Notes: generated from the letters alone by a model not told the origin. 64,000 bases of DNA from Prosthecobacter debontii (GCA_945870855.1 CAMBTP010000008.1:1-64000), one strand, 5' to 3'. Counted from the first letter of the stretch, positions 39,034 through 49,453 are shown. Made by a program: numbers and translations.

Positions 39034-40422
39034 GCTTCCTAACCGATACGCGTGCACCGCCGTCGGCTCGAAATGGATAGCGATACCTCCGGCTTGGGTT
39101 TTCTCATCTACGGTGCGCGTCGTAACTGTTAGTTCGCTCAGGCCGTTTTCCTTGCAGAAGTTGATCCATGGTTCCCATTCCCTTCTCTGTTTGGTGACAC
39201 GGTCGGTGTATTTCACTTCGACTGCCTCAGTGACGCGCAGCCCCGGATCAAGAACAACCATATCCAGCTCCTGGTCTTTGCTTCCCAATTTCCAGCGGGC
39301 GTAGTGAAGATACTCGTCGATGCGATGAAAGCGTTGGGCGAAGACGGCGGTCTCCACAAGACTTCCGAGAGCAGGGTTTTGCTCGCCGACGAAGTTGAAA
39401 AGCCCGGTGCGGAGGGAAGGATTCGTCAGCATGACTTTGTAAGCCCGGTCTCGCTGGAATCTGCCCGCTTTCTGATCCACACGCATTACGGGGCGGATCA
39501 GGAAAGCCGCTTCGAGGTATTCCATGTAACGCTTGAGGGTGTTCTTCGAAACGGCGGATTTCGAGGCGAGGGCATCGAGCGAAATCTCGTTTCCCGTGTT
39601 CAAAGCGAGCATGGTGAACAGGCGGTTTAGCTCACGCACGTCGCTGATTCCGTACAGACTTGGCAGATCCCGAAGGAGGACTTTGTCGATGATGTCGGAT
39701 CGCATGAAGCGCACGGCGTTTTGTTGGAGCGTCTTTGAAAGGGCAACTTCAGGATATCCTCCGAAGTTCAAATATTGGAGAAACTCGCGGTTCAGTTCTT
39801 CGATATCTGTGGCGAACCATCCGTTTTCATCCTGCCCGACGAGGCTTCCCAGATCCCGGAGATTCAGAAATTCCGCAAAAGTCAAAGGAGGCAGAAGAAA
39901 GTCCGTGAACCTCCCCGCCCCCGACTCGCGGCTTCCCATGCCTAGAGCCGCATTCGCAGAGCCAGAAACAACAAAGCGGGTCTTCGTACCAGCATCGTGG
40001 AGCGACTTGAGATGCACCTCCCAATTCTTGAGATACTGGATTTCATCAAAAAATATGTAACAGGCTTTCGTTCTCCAATCCGTCCCTGTTACCTGTTTGA
40101 AGGAGTCCAGAATCTCAACCAAACTCGATCCCACGTAGATCGGATTATCGATCTGCGCGTAGAGAATCCGGTCACTGGAAATCCCACGTTCCAAAAGTGC
40201 CTGAATCGTGTGGTGGATGAGAAAGGTTTTCCCCACCCGCCTAGGCCCCAATAGGACGACCTCGCGGCGGGGTGATTCTGCCTCCACGAGTTTCATGAAA
40301 TTGCCCAAAAAACCGCGTGGACTTGCGGATTTGAAGAAAGGAGAAATGCCAAGTAGCCCTTCCCACCATGGATTTTCTTCTCGCAGGGACTGCCCTAGTT
40401 GTTCTGGACTGATTTCAATCAC
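39007..40422 (-). CDS. AAA ATPase with DUF4143-type C-terminal region
   Basis: LLGPRRVGKTFLIH; CYIFFDEIQYLKNW; C-terminal nuclease-like EVKYTDR. Confidence 0.88.
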   Translation of the reverse strand: MIEISPEQLGQSLREENPWWEGLLGISPFFKSASPRGFLGNFMKLVEAESPRREVVLLGPRRVGKTFLIHHTIQALLERGISSDRILYAQIDNPIYVGSSLVEILDSFKQVTGTDWRTKACYIFFDEIQYLKNWEVHLKSLHDAGTKTRFVVSGSANAALGMGSRESGAGRFTDFLLPPLTFAEFLNLRDLGSLVGQDENGWFATDIEELNREFLQYLNFGGYPEVALSKTLQQNAVRFMRSDIIDKVLLRDLPSLYGISDVRELNRLFTMLALNTGNEISLDALASKSAVSKNTLKRYMEYLEAAFLIRPVMRVDQKAGRFQRDRAYKVMLTNPSLRTGLFNFVGEQNPALGSLVETAVFAQRFHRIDEYLHYARWKLGSKDQELDMVVLDPGLRVTEAVEVKYTDRVTKQRREWEPWINFCKENGLSELTVTTRTVDEKTQAGGIAIHFEPTAVHAYRLGSAPSHAWYS

Positions 40423-40424
40423 GT

Positions 40425-40511
40425 TAAGATCAATAGACTGATCTTAAGTGGAGTCAATCAAAATAAGATCAACACATTGGCACTAAAGCTATATTGATAA
40501 AATAAGATCAG
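40425..40511 (-). promoter_or_regulatory. Cluster of four TAAGATCA boxes, including inverted repeat TTAAGATCA-N6-TGATCTTAA
   Basis: Boxes at 40426, 40440 (inverted), 40465, 40504, directly upstream of the ATPase start. Confidence 0.7.
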
Positions 40512-40603
40512 TTAATTGCCTCTATTACACCCTGCGCTCAGACCCGCGCTCCGCTTGAAAGAAATTTGAGGACATTATCCTGACATCTTTACATCTATAA
40601 AAA

Positions 40604-40619
40604 ACGCATTATGATGCGT
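40604..40619 (+). promoter_or_regulatory. Inverted repeat ACGCAT-TATG-ATGCGT, putative VapB operator
   Basis: Located 2 bp before the vapB ATG. Confidence 0.6.
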
Positions 40620-40621
40620 AT

Positions 40622-40900
40622 ATGAGAACCACCGTGACTCTGGATCGGGATGTGGAGCGTATTTTGCGGGAAACCGCCATGCGCACCCACAAGCCTTTCA
40701 AGAAAGTGCTCAACGAAACCCTGCGCGCTGGCATTGAGCAGGCTGCGGGGATTGGAGAGGCGGAACCATTTGTCCTGCGCTCCCGCCCCATGGGATTACG
40801 CGCTGGTTATGATCCCTCTGGTTTCAACCAATTGGCGGACGATCTTGAAGCGGAAGCGTTTCTGGAAACCACCCGCAAACTCATGGTGCGCAGCCTATGA
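40622..40900 (+). CDS. VapB-type ribbon-helix-helix antitoxin
   Basis: MRTTVTLDRDVERILRETAMRTHKPFKKVLNETLRAGI. Confidence 0.88.
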   Translation: MRTTVTLDRDVERILRETAMRTHKPFKKVLNETLRAGIEQAAGIGEAEPFVLRSRPMGLRAGYDPSGFNQLADDLEAEAFLETTRKLMVRSL

Positions 40901-41325
40901 TCCTGCCGGACGCCAACCTTCTTCTATACTCATGCGACGAAAGCAGTCCCTTTCACGCCAAGGCAGCGGCTTGGTGCGAGCGCATCATGAACGGCACTCA
41001 ACCGTTGATTCTGCTGCCACCGGTGATTTTCGCATTCGTGAGGATTTCCACCCATCCCCGGATCTTCACTGAGCCGCTATCCGTGTCCGAGGCATCAACT
41101 CATGTCCGTTCGTGGCTGAGTCGGAGGCAGGTGCGTCTGCATGATATGCTGCCGGATGATGTGGAAACGGCGCTTGGGCTGCTGGAATCCGCAGGAACGG
41201 CGGGCAACCTGACCACCGACGCCCAGATCGCGGCCGTTGCGCGCCGCCTCGATGCAGAAGTTCATACGGCAGATCTGGACTTCGGCAGGTTTGCGGGAGT
41301 GCGTTTCATCAATCCGCTTCTTTGA
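40897..41325 (+). CDS. PIN-domain toxin VapC-type
   Basis: MILPDANLLLYSCDESSPFHAKAAAWCE…NLTTDAQIAAVARRLDAEVHTADLDFGRF. Confidence 0.92.
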   Translation: MILPDANLLLYSCDESSPFHAKAAAWCERIMNGTQPLILLPPVIFAFVRISTHPRIFTEPLSVSEASTHVRSWLSRRQVRLHDMLPDDVETALGLLESAGTAGNLTTDAQIAAVARRLDAEVHTADLDFGRFAGVRFINPLL

Positions 41326-41335
41326 TCCACAGATC

Positions 41336-42325
41336 TCATTTCCCGCCCGAAGACCGCCGCCACCATGCCGCGAGGGCGCTGCCGATAATGCTGTGAAAAA
41401 CAGCGGAAATTGCGGCGGGCACCGGTGCCATGGCGATGGTTGGAAAATGCCGGGTGGCGAGAGCGGCGCCGAGACCGCTGTTCTGCATACCGACCTCGAT
41501 GGAGATCGTTCGGCACAGGCTTTCACCGCAGCCAGTGATTTTCGCAAAAAGGTAGCCCAGGAGAAATCCTAGGAAATGCAGGAGGAACACCGAAAGGAAA
41601 AGAACACCCGCAGCGGCAGCGATCGCATCCCGGTTCAGCGCGACGATGCAACCGACAATGGCTACTACGACCAGTGCGCTGACCAGCGGCCCGAGCGCGT
41701 CGATACCCGCCCTGAGTTTCGACGCATCCTTCATTTTTCCTAAAAGTGTGTTCACCGTGATCCCGAGAATGAGCGGCAGCAAAACCACGATCAGCATAGA
41801 TCGAAAAAGCGCCCATGCATCGATGGGCATCCACGCCCCGGCAAGCCAGCTCGTCAACCAAGGCGTGGCGAACACGGCGGCGAGCGTTGAGGTCATGGTA
41901 AGCAGGACACTGAGCGGCACATTCGCGCGGGCGAGGTGGCAGATGACATTCGACACCGTGCCGCCCGGGCAGCAGGCAACGAGGATCAAGCCCAGCGCGA
42001 GGCCGGTTTCCAGATTGAAAGCCTTTGCCAAGCCCCACCCCGCCAAAGGCATAATTGCGAACTGCGCAAAAACCCCGAGAGCGATGCGCTTCGGATCCCT
42101 GAGGACTGCGGCGAAATCGGAGAAGCGCAGCGTTAGACCCATGCCTAGCATCACGACCCCGAGCGCCACTTCGATCCATGGCTTAAAGCCCAACCAGGCG
42201 GTCGGCTGGAACCATGCCCACGCACAACCTAACAGAAGCCATAGCGGGAAGCCCGCGGTTATCTTTCCCGAAATTCTTGTCAAACTCATCGCACACATCA
42301 CGCCAGCCCAAGGAGCGCGCGGCAA
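41336..42325 (-). CDS. Bile acid:sodium symporter (BASS) family transporter
   Basis: LVACCPGGTVSNVICHLARANVPLSVLLT; GMQNSGLGAAL. Confidence 0.9.
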   Translation of the reverse strand: MPRAPWAGVMCAMSLTRISGKITAGFPLWLLLGCAWAWFQPTAWLGFKPWIEVALGVVMLGMGLTLRFSDFAAVLRDPKRIALGVFAQFAIMPLAGWGLAKAFNLETGLALGLILVACCPGGTVSNVICHLARANVPLSVLLTMTSTLAAVFATPWLTSWLAGAWMPIDAWALFRSMLIVVLLPLILGITVNTLLGKMKDASKLRAGIDALGPLVSALVVVAIVGCIVALNRDAIAAAAGVLFLSVFLLHFLGFLLGYLFAKITGCGESLCRTISIEVGMQNSGLGAALATRHFPTIAMAPVPAAISAVFHSIIGSALAAWWRRSSGGK

Positions 42326-42427
42326 ACTATTTTATTCACACTTCATCTTCCAAAACGCTCCCAGCAATCATCGCCGGAGCAATCATTCCCTCCAAGTGTT
42401 AAGCCGAAGCTCGACTTATGCCGGGCG

Positions 42428-42450
42428 CGCGTTCTGGAGAACGCGGCTCC
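42428..42450 (-). repeat. Short palindromic repeat (CGCGTTCTGGAGAACGCGGCTCC)
   Basis: Stem CGCGTTCT/AGAACGCG. Confidence 0.55.
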
Positions 42451-42485
42451 AGTTCGTAATTCATTCAGCTCACCAAAATAAAAAA

Positions 42486-42512
42486 CCTTCCGAAACCGTA
42501 GTTATCGGAAGG
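42486..42512 (-). terminator. Terminator of tRNA-Arg
   Basis: CCTTCCGA…TCGGAAGG followed by a T-run on the minus strand. Confidence 0.8.
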
Positions 42513-42523
42513 CTTTAAAAAGA

Positions 42524-42600
<77 letters not shown>

Positions 42601-42687
42601 GTTGCGGCGTTAGCTGCGGGTGGAAAAATAACCATGAATTCATCTAGTCTGTCAAGGACATCGGCGTTTTTTTGAAAAAATCATTCT

Positions 42688-43353
42688 TCAAGGCCGACTA
42701 TCTAATGAAAAAACTTGCCCCGAAGTAAACGGCATCTCTTCTTCCAAAAACCGGATAAAACCAGCGGCGGCCGCGACTGTGTTGAAATGATCCAAACAAT
42801 GCGCACCAAGGATCGCTTCTTTTCTCTTCTCTGACACCGATTCGGTCATCGGTGTCACCAAAAAGCCCGGCAGCACCACATTGAACCGCAAGCCGCCCCG
42901 GCCATGCATCTCTGCCATCTCCCGCGCCAGCCCGTGCAAGGCCGCCTTCGCAGTAGCATACGCTGCCTGCCCAACGGCAGGGTGGAGCGCGGCGTAACTC
43001 GAAACAAAAATCACATGCCCACGCCCCTTGGCGCGCATACCAGGCACGGCGGCCGTGGCACAGCGAGCCGCCGCCTTAAAATTGACTGCGAAAACCTCAT
43101 CCCACTGCACTTCCTCCATCCGAGAAAGCGGCACATCCCGGATAATCCCCGCGCAACAAACTAGAAGATCACATGCATTCGTCTCGAAAAATCGTGTCAC
43201 CGTGTTACTGTCCGCCAAATCGAGATCACTTCGCCCCAACGCGATAACGTCCCAGCCTTTCCCCGCAAACTCAATCGCGATCGCCTTTCCCAAGCCACCT
43301 GTTCCTCCGGTTATGATCACGCGTTTCAACCCCGCCATGCTCTCCAAGAACAA
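42688..43353 (-). CDS. SDR-family oxidoreductase
   Basis: GGTGGLGKAIA, YATAKAALHG. Confidence 0.9.
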   Translation of the reverse strand: MFLESMAGLKRVIITGGTGGLGKAIAIEFAGKGWDVIALGRSDLDLADSNTVTRFFETNACDLLVCCAGIIRDVPLSRMEEVQWDEVFAVNFKAAARCATAAVPGMRAKGRGHVIFVSSYAALHPAVGQAAYATAKAALHGLAREMAEMHGRGGLRFNVVLPGFLVTPMTESVSEKRKEAILGAHCLDHFNTVAAAAGFIRFLEEEMPFTSGQVFSLDSRP

Positions 43354-43643
43354 GCTGTGAATAAAGCTCCAAAAACTTGTGATCTATTACCGATATCTAA
43401 TTCGGAAACCCGTATTACCGCTAGTTACGACCCCTCCGCCGACCCTTACCACAAACTTATCCTTCGCATGGAACGCTTGAGCCCAAAGCGTGGAACACGT
43501 GTTTCGGCGACTTATAAACATGCTTATGACTAAGATCTTATGAAGTCAAAAAATAGAGTATCCTTCATCTGAAGAGCAACCGGCATCCTTTGGCGCTTGG
43601 AAACGCTGATAATTATGCCATCTTTCAAACAGTCCACCCGCAC

Positions 43644-45137
43644 ATGCTTTCCGCCTTCAAAAGCTTATTTTTACTACTGATTGTCTTCGTCGTTTTCTTC
43701 CTTTTGGTAACGGCATTGAGGACGTGGCATAATGGCAGCGACTTCATTTCGTTGATTCCCTCATTCCTGAGAAAGTCAGAAACGAATCATCCCGAAGCCT
43801 TCACCCCTTCGGAAAAATCCGCTTTGAACTTAAGCGACGTGGAGATGATCTCCCGGCTCAACCAGGAATACGCTCGCCTTACGCAAGCCGTGGTGCCCTC
43901 GGTCGTCAGTATCGATACAGCGGGCATTCGCACTGAGAAACTGATGGATTTTTTTGGGAGAGCCGACGTGCGAAGCTATCCTACACAGGGGCAGGGATCA
44001 GGCGTGATCGTCAGCAAGGAAGGTCATGTGATCACAAATCATCACGTGATTGCTGGGCAGAAGAAAATCCGTATCACATTACATGGCGGAAAAAGCTATA
44101 GCGCTACAATGGTCGGTGAGGATCCGTTGCTTGATATCGCGGTGATTAAAATTGACTCAGCCGAAACTTTCGTCCCCCTCAAACTGGGTGATTCGTCACA
44201 AGTCGAGGTAGGTCAGCTCGTGTTTGCTGTTGGAAATCCCTTTGGGCTCGGTGAAACAGTTACGCAGGGAATTATCTCCGCTAAAGAACGCTCGCTCTCC
44301 GACAACCAACGCGATCTATTTCAAACCGACGCCGCTATCAACCCCGGTAATTCGGGCGGTCCGCTTGTAAACCTCACCGGCGAGATCATCGGGATCAACG
44401 TCGCCATTTATAGCCGCGACCGCGCAAACCCTGGCTTCCAAGGTGTCGGTTTCTCGATCCCATCGAACGAAGTCCGCGAGGCACTGAAGCAAATCATTCA
44501 GCGAGGACGTCCCATTCGTGGATACTTAGGTGTGCAAATGCTGGATCTTGATCCTGCCGTCCGCTTGGAACTCGGCTACGTGGAAAAAGATGGCAGCGCT
44601 GTCCTTGATACAACGCCCGGCGCTCCTGCCGCAGTCGCCGGACTCAAGTCAGGCGATGTCGTCGTTTCATACAACGATGAGATCGTGAAGGATACCGCCC
44701 ATCTCATTTCACTTGTCCAGCGTTCCGGTATCGGCAAAAAAATCAAAGTGGATGTTTGGAGGAAAGGTCAACTTATTGCTCTCGAAGCAACGATCAAGGA
44801 GGCAACCTCCGCTCCAGTGTACTCGGAAGTTTCCATGGATAAAAAGACCAGGGAAAATATTGAGATACTCCGTAAAGTGGGAGTGGAAGTCAGGGATCTC
44901 ACGGATGAGGAACTTGCCTTAGGCAGCACCGGTGTGCTTGTCACGCGAATCCTAGATCAGGGTAAGGCCATGGGCATACTACTGCCGGGAGATCTAATCT
45001 TGAGCCTCAACAATTCACGTATTTCTGGTTCCAATGAATTTTATCTTCACCTCGTCGCATCAGCCGCTATTCAATCGACCAGCCTAGCCGTACTGCGAGA
45101 AGGCAAGCCCCTAAGGCTGAATCTGCCTAGCCCTTGA
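43644..45137 (+). CDS. Trypsin-like serine protease with PDZ domains, DegP/HtrA family
   Basis: TNHHVI, DIAVIK, NPGNSGGPL, PDZ GYLGVQML. Confidence 0.94.
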   Translation: MLSAFKSLFLLLIVFVVFFLLVTALRTWHNGSDFISLIPSFLRKSETNHPEAFTPSEKSALNLSDVEMISRLNQEYARLTQAVVPSVVSIDTAGIRTEKLMDFFGRADVRSYPTQGQGSGVIVSKEGHVITNHHVIAGQKKIRITLHGGKSYSATMVGEDPLLDIAVIKIDSAETFVPLKLGDSSQVEVGQLVFAVGNPFGLGETVTQGIISAKERSLSDNQRDLFQTDAAINPGNSGGPLVNLTGEIIGINVAIYSRDRANPGFQGVGFSIPSNEVREALKQIIQRGRPIRGYLGVQMLDLDPAVRLELGYVEKDGSAVLDTTPGAPAAVAGLKSGDVVVSYNDEIVKDTAHLISLVQRSGIGKKIKVDVWRKGQLIALEATIKEATSAPVYSEVSMDKKTRENIEILRKVGVEVRDLTDEELALGSTGVLVTRILDQGKAMGILLPGDLILSLNNSRISGSNEFYLHLVASAAIQSTSLAVLREGKPLRLNLPSP

Positions 45138-45215
45138 TTTTCCATTTCCCCGCACAAATCCAGAATCCGCGCGCGTATCGACACTCAGAGTTTAAAATTT
45201 AAAGTTTTCCACTAT

Positions 45216-46538
45216 ATGCGCTCAAACACCATTCCTTACCTATTCCTAGGTCTCGCAGCGATTCTTGCTGTCACCGCGCTTGCCCTTCTACTCGTGCGTC
45301 CCGGTGCGAAAAAAACTGTTTCACTAAAGCACGATGAAAAACCCGTCGTCGAAACCGTCGTAACGCCGGATCCGATCAAAACGCTCGATGAACCCATGCC
45401 TCCCGAGTCACCGGAAGAAATTCTAAAAGATCTTGGAGAAGGCCTCACCTCAGCGGAACCCGCAGAACTGCTTACCCGTATCGCTAAGGCGCTGGAAAAA
45501 GGCGATATGAAGACGGTTTCCCAACTTATTGGAAAACGGGCTCTCGACACACAGAATCTTGCCAAGCTCACCGCCCTCGCAAATGACGATACTTTTCGCA
45601 TCCGCCAGCCCGGCGGCATACGCGAGATTGGCGAGTTGGAGCTAAACCGCCTTTCTCGCTGGGCAATCGAACTCGAGAAGCGCGAATCCGGCCGCGATCG
45701 CATCCTCTTTGAGCTCCGTAACGTGGGCGGCAAATGGATGATTGAGAAAATCACTCTCCCACCTGAACCCGGTGAGCCAATCCCAAAAGCAATCCTCGCG
45801 GACTCACTGGATATTGCTGATGCTTTCCTCCAAGCCATTCTCGATCAGGACTTCGAGTTAGCCCGCGATTATGTCGATCCCGCCACCGTCTCCGATGTCA
45901 AAATCGCCGCGCTTTGCATACTCTTCGAAGAGGGCGAGTATCGTATGCGCAATACGAAACCTCTCCGTACTATGTTTAACCGTGGCGACGCCGTCGGCTA
46001 CATCGCCAACGTAGTCGCAGCAGACGGTGCCCAGAGCGCTGAATTCGCCCTCAATCTTCGCCAATCCCCTGCGCCATCGAACTGGCTCGTTACCGAAATC
46101 AACCTCGACAAACTTCTCGCCGATTACGCGATGCATATTGCCGGCGGCGATGTCTATTATTCACCCCTCGTGAAAAACCCGGCCGGCGGCGAAACCCTCG
46201 CCCTCTACTTTGGCTTCGACAAAGATGCCATGAGCGATCGCACACGCCGCCAGCTCGGGATTGTTGCCTCGATACTCAAGGGCGACTCCAACAAGAAAAT
46301 CACCCTCAGCGGCCACACCGACGCTCTCGGCACCGAGGATTACAACAACCGCCTCTCCGCAAACCGCGCTGATACCGTCCGCGATTTTCTCGCTGCCGCC
46401 GGAGTCCCCACCGCACAGATCATCACCCTCGCCAAAGGGGCCTCGCAACCACGCCGCCCCAACGTCACCGAAACCGGCGAGGACAACCCCGATGGTCGCC
46501 GCGCCAACCGCCGCACCGAGATATACCTAGATTTCTAA
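45216..46538 (+). CDS. OmpA-family C-terminal domain protein
   Basis: ITLSGHTDALGTEDYNNRLSANRADTVRDFL. Confidence 0.92.
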   Translation: MRSNTIPYLFLGLAAILAVTALALLLVRPGAKKTVSLKHDEKPVVETVVTPDPIKTLDEPMPPESPEEILKDLGEGLTSAEPAELLTRIAKALEKGDMKTVSQLIGKRALDTQNLAKLTALANDDTFRIRQPGGIREIGELELNRLSRWAIELEKRESGRDRILFELRNVGGKWMIEKITLPPEPGEPIPKAILADSLDIADAFLQAILDQDFELARDYVDPATVSDVKIAALCILFEEGEYRMRNTKPLRTMFNRGDAVGYIANVVAADGAQSAEFALNLRQSPAPSNWLVTEINLDKLLADYAMHIAGGDVYYSPLVKNPAGGETLALYFGFDKDAMSDRTRRQLGIVASILKGDSNKKITLSGHTDALGTEDYNNRLSANRADTVRDFLAAAGVPTAQIITLAKGASQPRRPNVTETGEDNPDGRRANRRTEIYLDF

Positions 46539-46555
46539 GTAAATCCAAAAGCGAA

Positions 46556-46578
46556 GGAACCGCGATTTAGAAAACGCG
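46556..46578 (+). repeat. Short palindromic repeat GGAACCGCGATTTAGAAAACGCG
   Basis: Nearly identical 5' half to 20267-20289. Confidence 0.55.
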
Positions 46579-46688
46579 TCTGTAATCGCAAAGAGTTACA
46601 CCCAGCAAACGACGAGCCCACCCTCATAAATCATCCAAAGGGCTGCTCATCGATCAAAGCATCAATAGGCGCATCGCGTTAGGCGATT

Positions 46689-46763
46689 TGGTGGTCCCGG
46701 GTGGAATCGAACCACCACCTACGGCTTCGGAGGCCATCGTCCTATCCATTGGACCACGGGACC
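46689..46763 (-). tRNA. tRNA-Arg(CCG)
   Basis: GGTCCCG…CCTCCGAAGCC…GGTTCGATTCC…CGGGACC-A-CCA. Confidence 0.95.
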
Positions 46764-46881
46764 GCATATTGGCGGGGAGGAAGGATGTAGGCCAGCCCGG
46801 CGGCTTTGGCAAGAATTACCCGGGCAATCAGAATTCTTGGGGCTTGCCCCTTGGTAAGCAATCCGCTACCCCGCCCCCGTC

Positions 46882-47913
46882 ATGCCTATCGCAACACCAG
46901 CCCAATACGCCGCCATGCTCGATGCCGCCCAGAAAGGCGGATACGCCTACCCGGCCATCAACGTCACCTCCCTCACCACGATCAACGGGGCTCTCAAAGC
47001 CTTTTCGGAGTCGAAATCCGACGGCATCATCCAGGTTTCCACCGGCGGCGGCGAGTTCGCCGCCGGCACCGCCGTGAAGGACGCCGCCTTCGGAGCCATC
47101 GTCCTCGCCGAGGCCTGCCACCTGCTCGCCGAGAAACACAATGTCCTCATCGCACTCCACACCGACCACTGCCACCCGGAAAAAGTCGAGGGCTTCCTAA
47201 AGCCCCTCCTGCAAGCTTCCCGCGAGCGCATCGCCGCCGGCAAAGGCCCGCTTTTCCAATCTCACATGTTCGATGGCTCGGTCGTTGAGCTGAAGGAAAA
47301 CCTCCGCATCTCGAAAGACCTCCTGAAAGAATGCGCTGAGCTCGGCATCATCCTTGAGGTCGAGGCCGGCTGCGTCGGCGGCGAGGAGGACGGCCACGAT
47401 ACCTCTGGCCTGCCGATCGAGAAACTTTACACCACCCCCGAGGACATGGTGGAGGTTTACGAAGCCCTCCAGCCTATCGGCCGTTTCCTTTTCGCGGCTA
47501 CCTTCGGAAACGTCCACGGTGCTTACAAGCCCGGCGCGGTGAAGCTCAAACCCTCCATCCTCAAAGACGGCCAGAAAGCCGTGACCGACAAGCACGGCCC
47601 ATCTGCGGAAATGGATCTCGTTTTCCACGGCGGCTCCGGCACCTCCAGCGAGGATCTCCAGGAAACCCTCGATTACGGCGTCGTGAAAATGAATATCGAT
47701 ACCGATACTCAATACGCCTTCACCCGCCCCATCGTTGCGCACATCTGCGCGAATATCGAGGGCGTGCTTAAGATCGACGGCGAGGTTGGCAACAAGAAGC
47801 ACTACGACCCGCGTTCCTATCTCAAGAAAGGCGAACAAGGTCTCTGCGACCGCATGAAGCAAGCCTGCGACGAGCTTCGCTCCACCGGCCAGACGATTAT
47901 CGGCAAGGCCTGA
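46882..47913 (+). CDS. fba: Class II fructose-bisphosphate aldolase
   Basis: HTDHCHPEKVEGFL, VFHGGSGTSSEDL. Confidence 0.93.
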   Translation: MPIATPAQYAAMLDAAQKGGYAYPAINVTSLTTINGALKAFSESKSDGIIQVSTGGGEFAAGTAVKDAAFGAIVLAEACHLLAEKHNVLIALHTDHCHPEKVEGFLKPLLQASRERIAAGKGPLFQSHMFDGSVVELKENLRISKDLLKECAELGIILEVEAGCVGGEEDGHDTSGLPIEKLYTTPEDMVEVYEALQPIGRFLFAATFGNVHGAYKPGAVKLKPSILKDGQKAVTDKHGPSAEMDLVFHGGSGTSSEDLQETLDYGVVKMNIDTDTQYAFTRPIVAHICANIEGVLKIDGEVGNKKHYDPRSYLKKGEQGLCDRMKQACDELRSTGQTIIGKA

Positions 47914-47936
47914 TCACCGGCTCATTACGTTTCCTG

Positions 47937-47970
47937 CCGCCGTGTTCCAGTCATGGAACACGGCGGTTTT
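47937..47970 (+). terminator. Rho-independent terminator after fba
   Basis: CCGCCGTGTTCCA-GTCA-TGGAACACGGCGG-TTTT. Confidence 0.93.
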
Positions 47971-48111
47971 ATTTCTCCAAGGAAAGAGTATCGCCGCGCG
48001 TTCCTCACAAACCCGCACGCAGCTTCTTTCCCATTTTTCCTAAATCTTTCTTGCCGTACCTGCCTTAATTTTCAAACTGTGGCACATCACACAAACTTCC
48101 AAACAAAGTCC

Positions 48112-48894
48112 ATGATCCAAAAACTCGCAACCCGCCATCGCTTCACTGCATCCACCATTATCACCGCGATCCTGTTGGCGGCTCCCCAGCTTTACGCACA
48201 GGCTGCTCCCGCCAAGAAATCTCTACTCGACGTATGGGTGATCGACGGTGGCTGGACGATGCTTTTCATCGGTGCCGCCGTGGTCGCATTCATCGGGCTC
48301 TCCATCTACTGCTTCATGAACTTCAGTAAGGCTAAGTTCGTCCCTTCCGATCTCAATGCTGCACTCATGGATCACATGACGAACTGCCGCGTCCGCTCTG
48401 CCATTGAGCTTGCTTCCTCTCATCCTTCTTTCCTTGGCCGGCTTGTCGCGTATTCATTTCCTAACATCGATGCAACTCAGCCGGATACCCTCGGGCGCGA
48501 CCAAATCGAGGACGCCATGGCGGATTTCACCAACAATGAGGCTAGGAAAGCCATGGTTTTGATCAACTACATCTCTGTCTGCGCACAGGCTTCCCCGATG
48601 CTGGGACTCCTCGGAACAGTTATCGGCATGGTCGGTTGCTTCGCAACCCTCAGTTCCTCCGGAGCCGCCGATCCCTCACAACTCGCAGGTGACATCTCCG
48701 TCGCCCTCCTCACCACACTCTGGGGACTGATCAACGCCATTCCCTGTATCATCGCTTTCTACGTTCTCAAAAACAGATACAACGGCCTTGTGTCTGACGC
48801 GATTTACGCTGCCGAGGCACTGCTCAATGCCGCTGTCGCCACGGTGAACGCGGACACGCTTTACGCCAAGATTCCCGAAGGAATCGACGTCTGA
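48112..48894 (+). CDS. MotA/TolQ/ExbB proton channel family
   Basis: SPMLGLLGTVIGMVGCFATLSSSGAADPSQLAGDISVALLTTLWGL. Confidence 0.92.
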   Translation: MIQKLATRHRFTASTIITAILLAAPQLYAQAAPAKKSLLDVWVIDGGWTMLFIGAAVVAFIGLSIYCFMNFSKAKFVPSDLNAALMDHMTNCRVRSAIELASSHPSFLGRLVAYSFPNIDATQPDTLGRDQIEDAMADFTNNEARKAMVLINYISVCAQASPMLGLLGTVIGMVGCFATLSSSGAADPSQLAGDISVALLTTLWGLINAIPCIIAFYVLKNRYNGLVSDAIYAAEALLNAAVATVNADTLYAKIPEGIDV

Positions 48895-48930
48895 TCCTTT
48901 CACGGTAATTCAGAACATAAGGATAAAACC

Positions 48931-49404
48931 ATGGCATCCTCAAAGCTCAGAGCAACCAGATCCCCTGAGGATGAGCAGGCGAAGCTCGACATGTCGCCCA
49001 TGATCGACATGGTTTTCCTGCTCCTTATTTTCTTCATCGTCAACGCCACCGCGATCATTGTGAAGACCGATCCAGAGGTTTCTCCTCCGGTCGCTAAAAA
49101 TTCCAAGCGACAGGAAGACGGTCGTGGACGCATCGTGATTAATGTCCGTCAGGACGGCACCTTCACCGGGGAAAACTTCAACGTGATTCTCGCTGACGAT
49201 AAGGATATCGTCGATCTTGTGAAGAGGGAGAGAGACAAGATCATCCCGCTTGGCATTGTACCGAAGCTCCACTTGCGCGGCGACCACGAGGCGGTCTTCA
49301 AATATTCGCGCACAGCAGTTCGCGCGGCGGCGGAAGCCGGGGTGGATCAAGTTGTCTTCGCCGTTTACGAGAAAGGGCGCGGCGGTGGCGCTAAGAAGAA
49401 ATAG
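48931..49404 (+). CDS. ExbD/TolR family protein
   Basis: LDMSPMIDMVFLLLIFFIV. Confidence 0.93.
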   Translation: MASSKLRATRSPEDEQAKLDMSPMIDMVFLLLIFFIVNATAIIVKTDPEVSPPVAKNSKRQEDGRGRIVINVRQDGTFTGENFNVILADDKDIVDLVKRERDKIIPLGIVPKLHLRGDHEAVFKYSRTAVRAAAEAGVDQVVFAVYEKGRGGGAKKK

Positions 49405-49453
49405 GCGACCATTTATCCGTCCGCCTAACTACCATTCCTAATCCACACTTTTT

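Noticed and set aside
40520-41335. VapBC at 40622-41325 flanked by a neighbour-gene duplicate
   Set aside because: No direct repeat of the adjacent gene ends seen by eye.
43494-43503. AACACGTGTT palindrome as a parS site
   Set aside because: Half-sites are arranged differently from GTTCCACGTGGAAC; flanks do not match.
43354-43640. Possible oriC (TGTGAATAA DnaA-box-like at the SDR start, AT-rich stretch)
   Set aside because: Only one good DnaA-like box and no cluster; not enough evidence.
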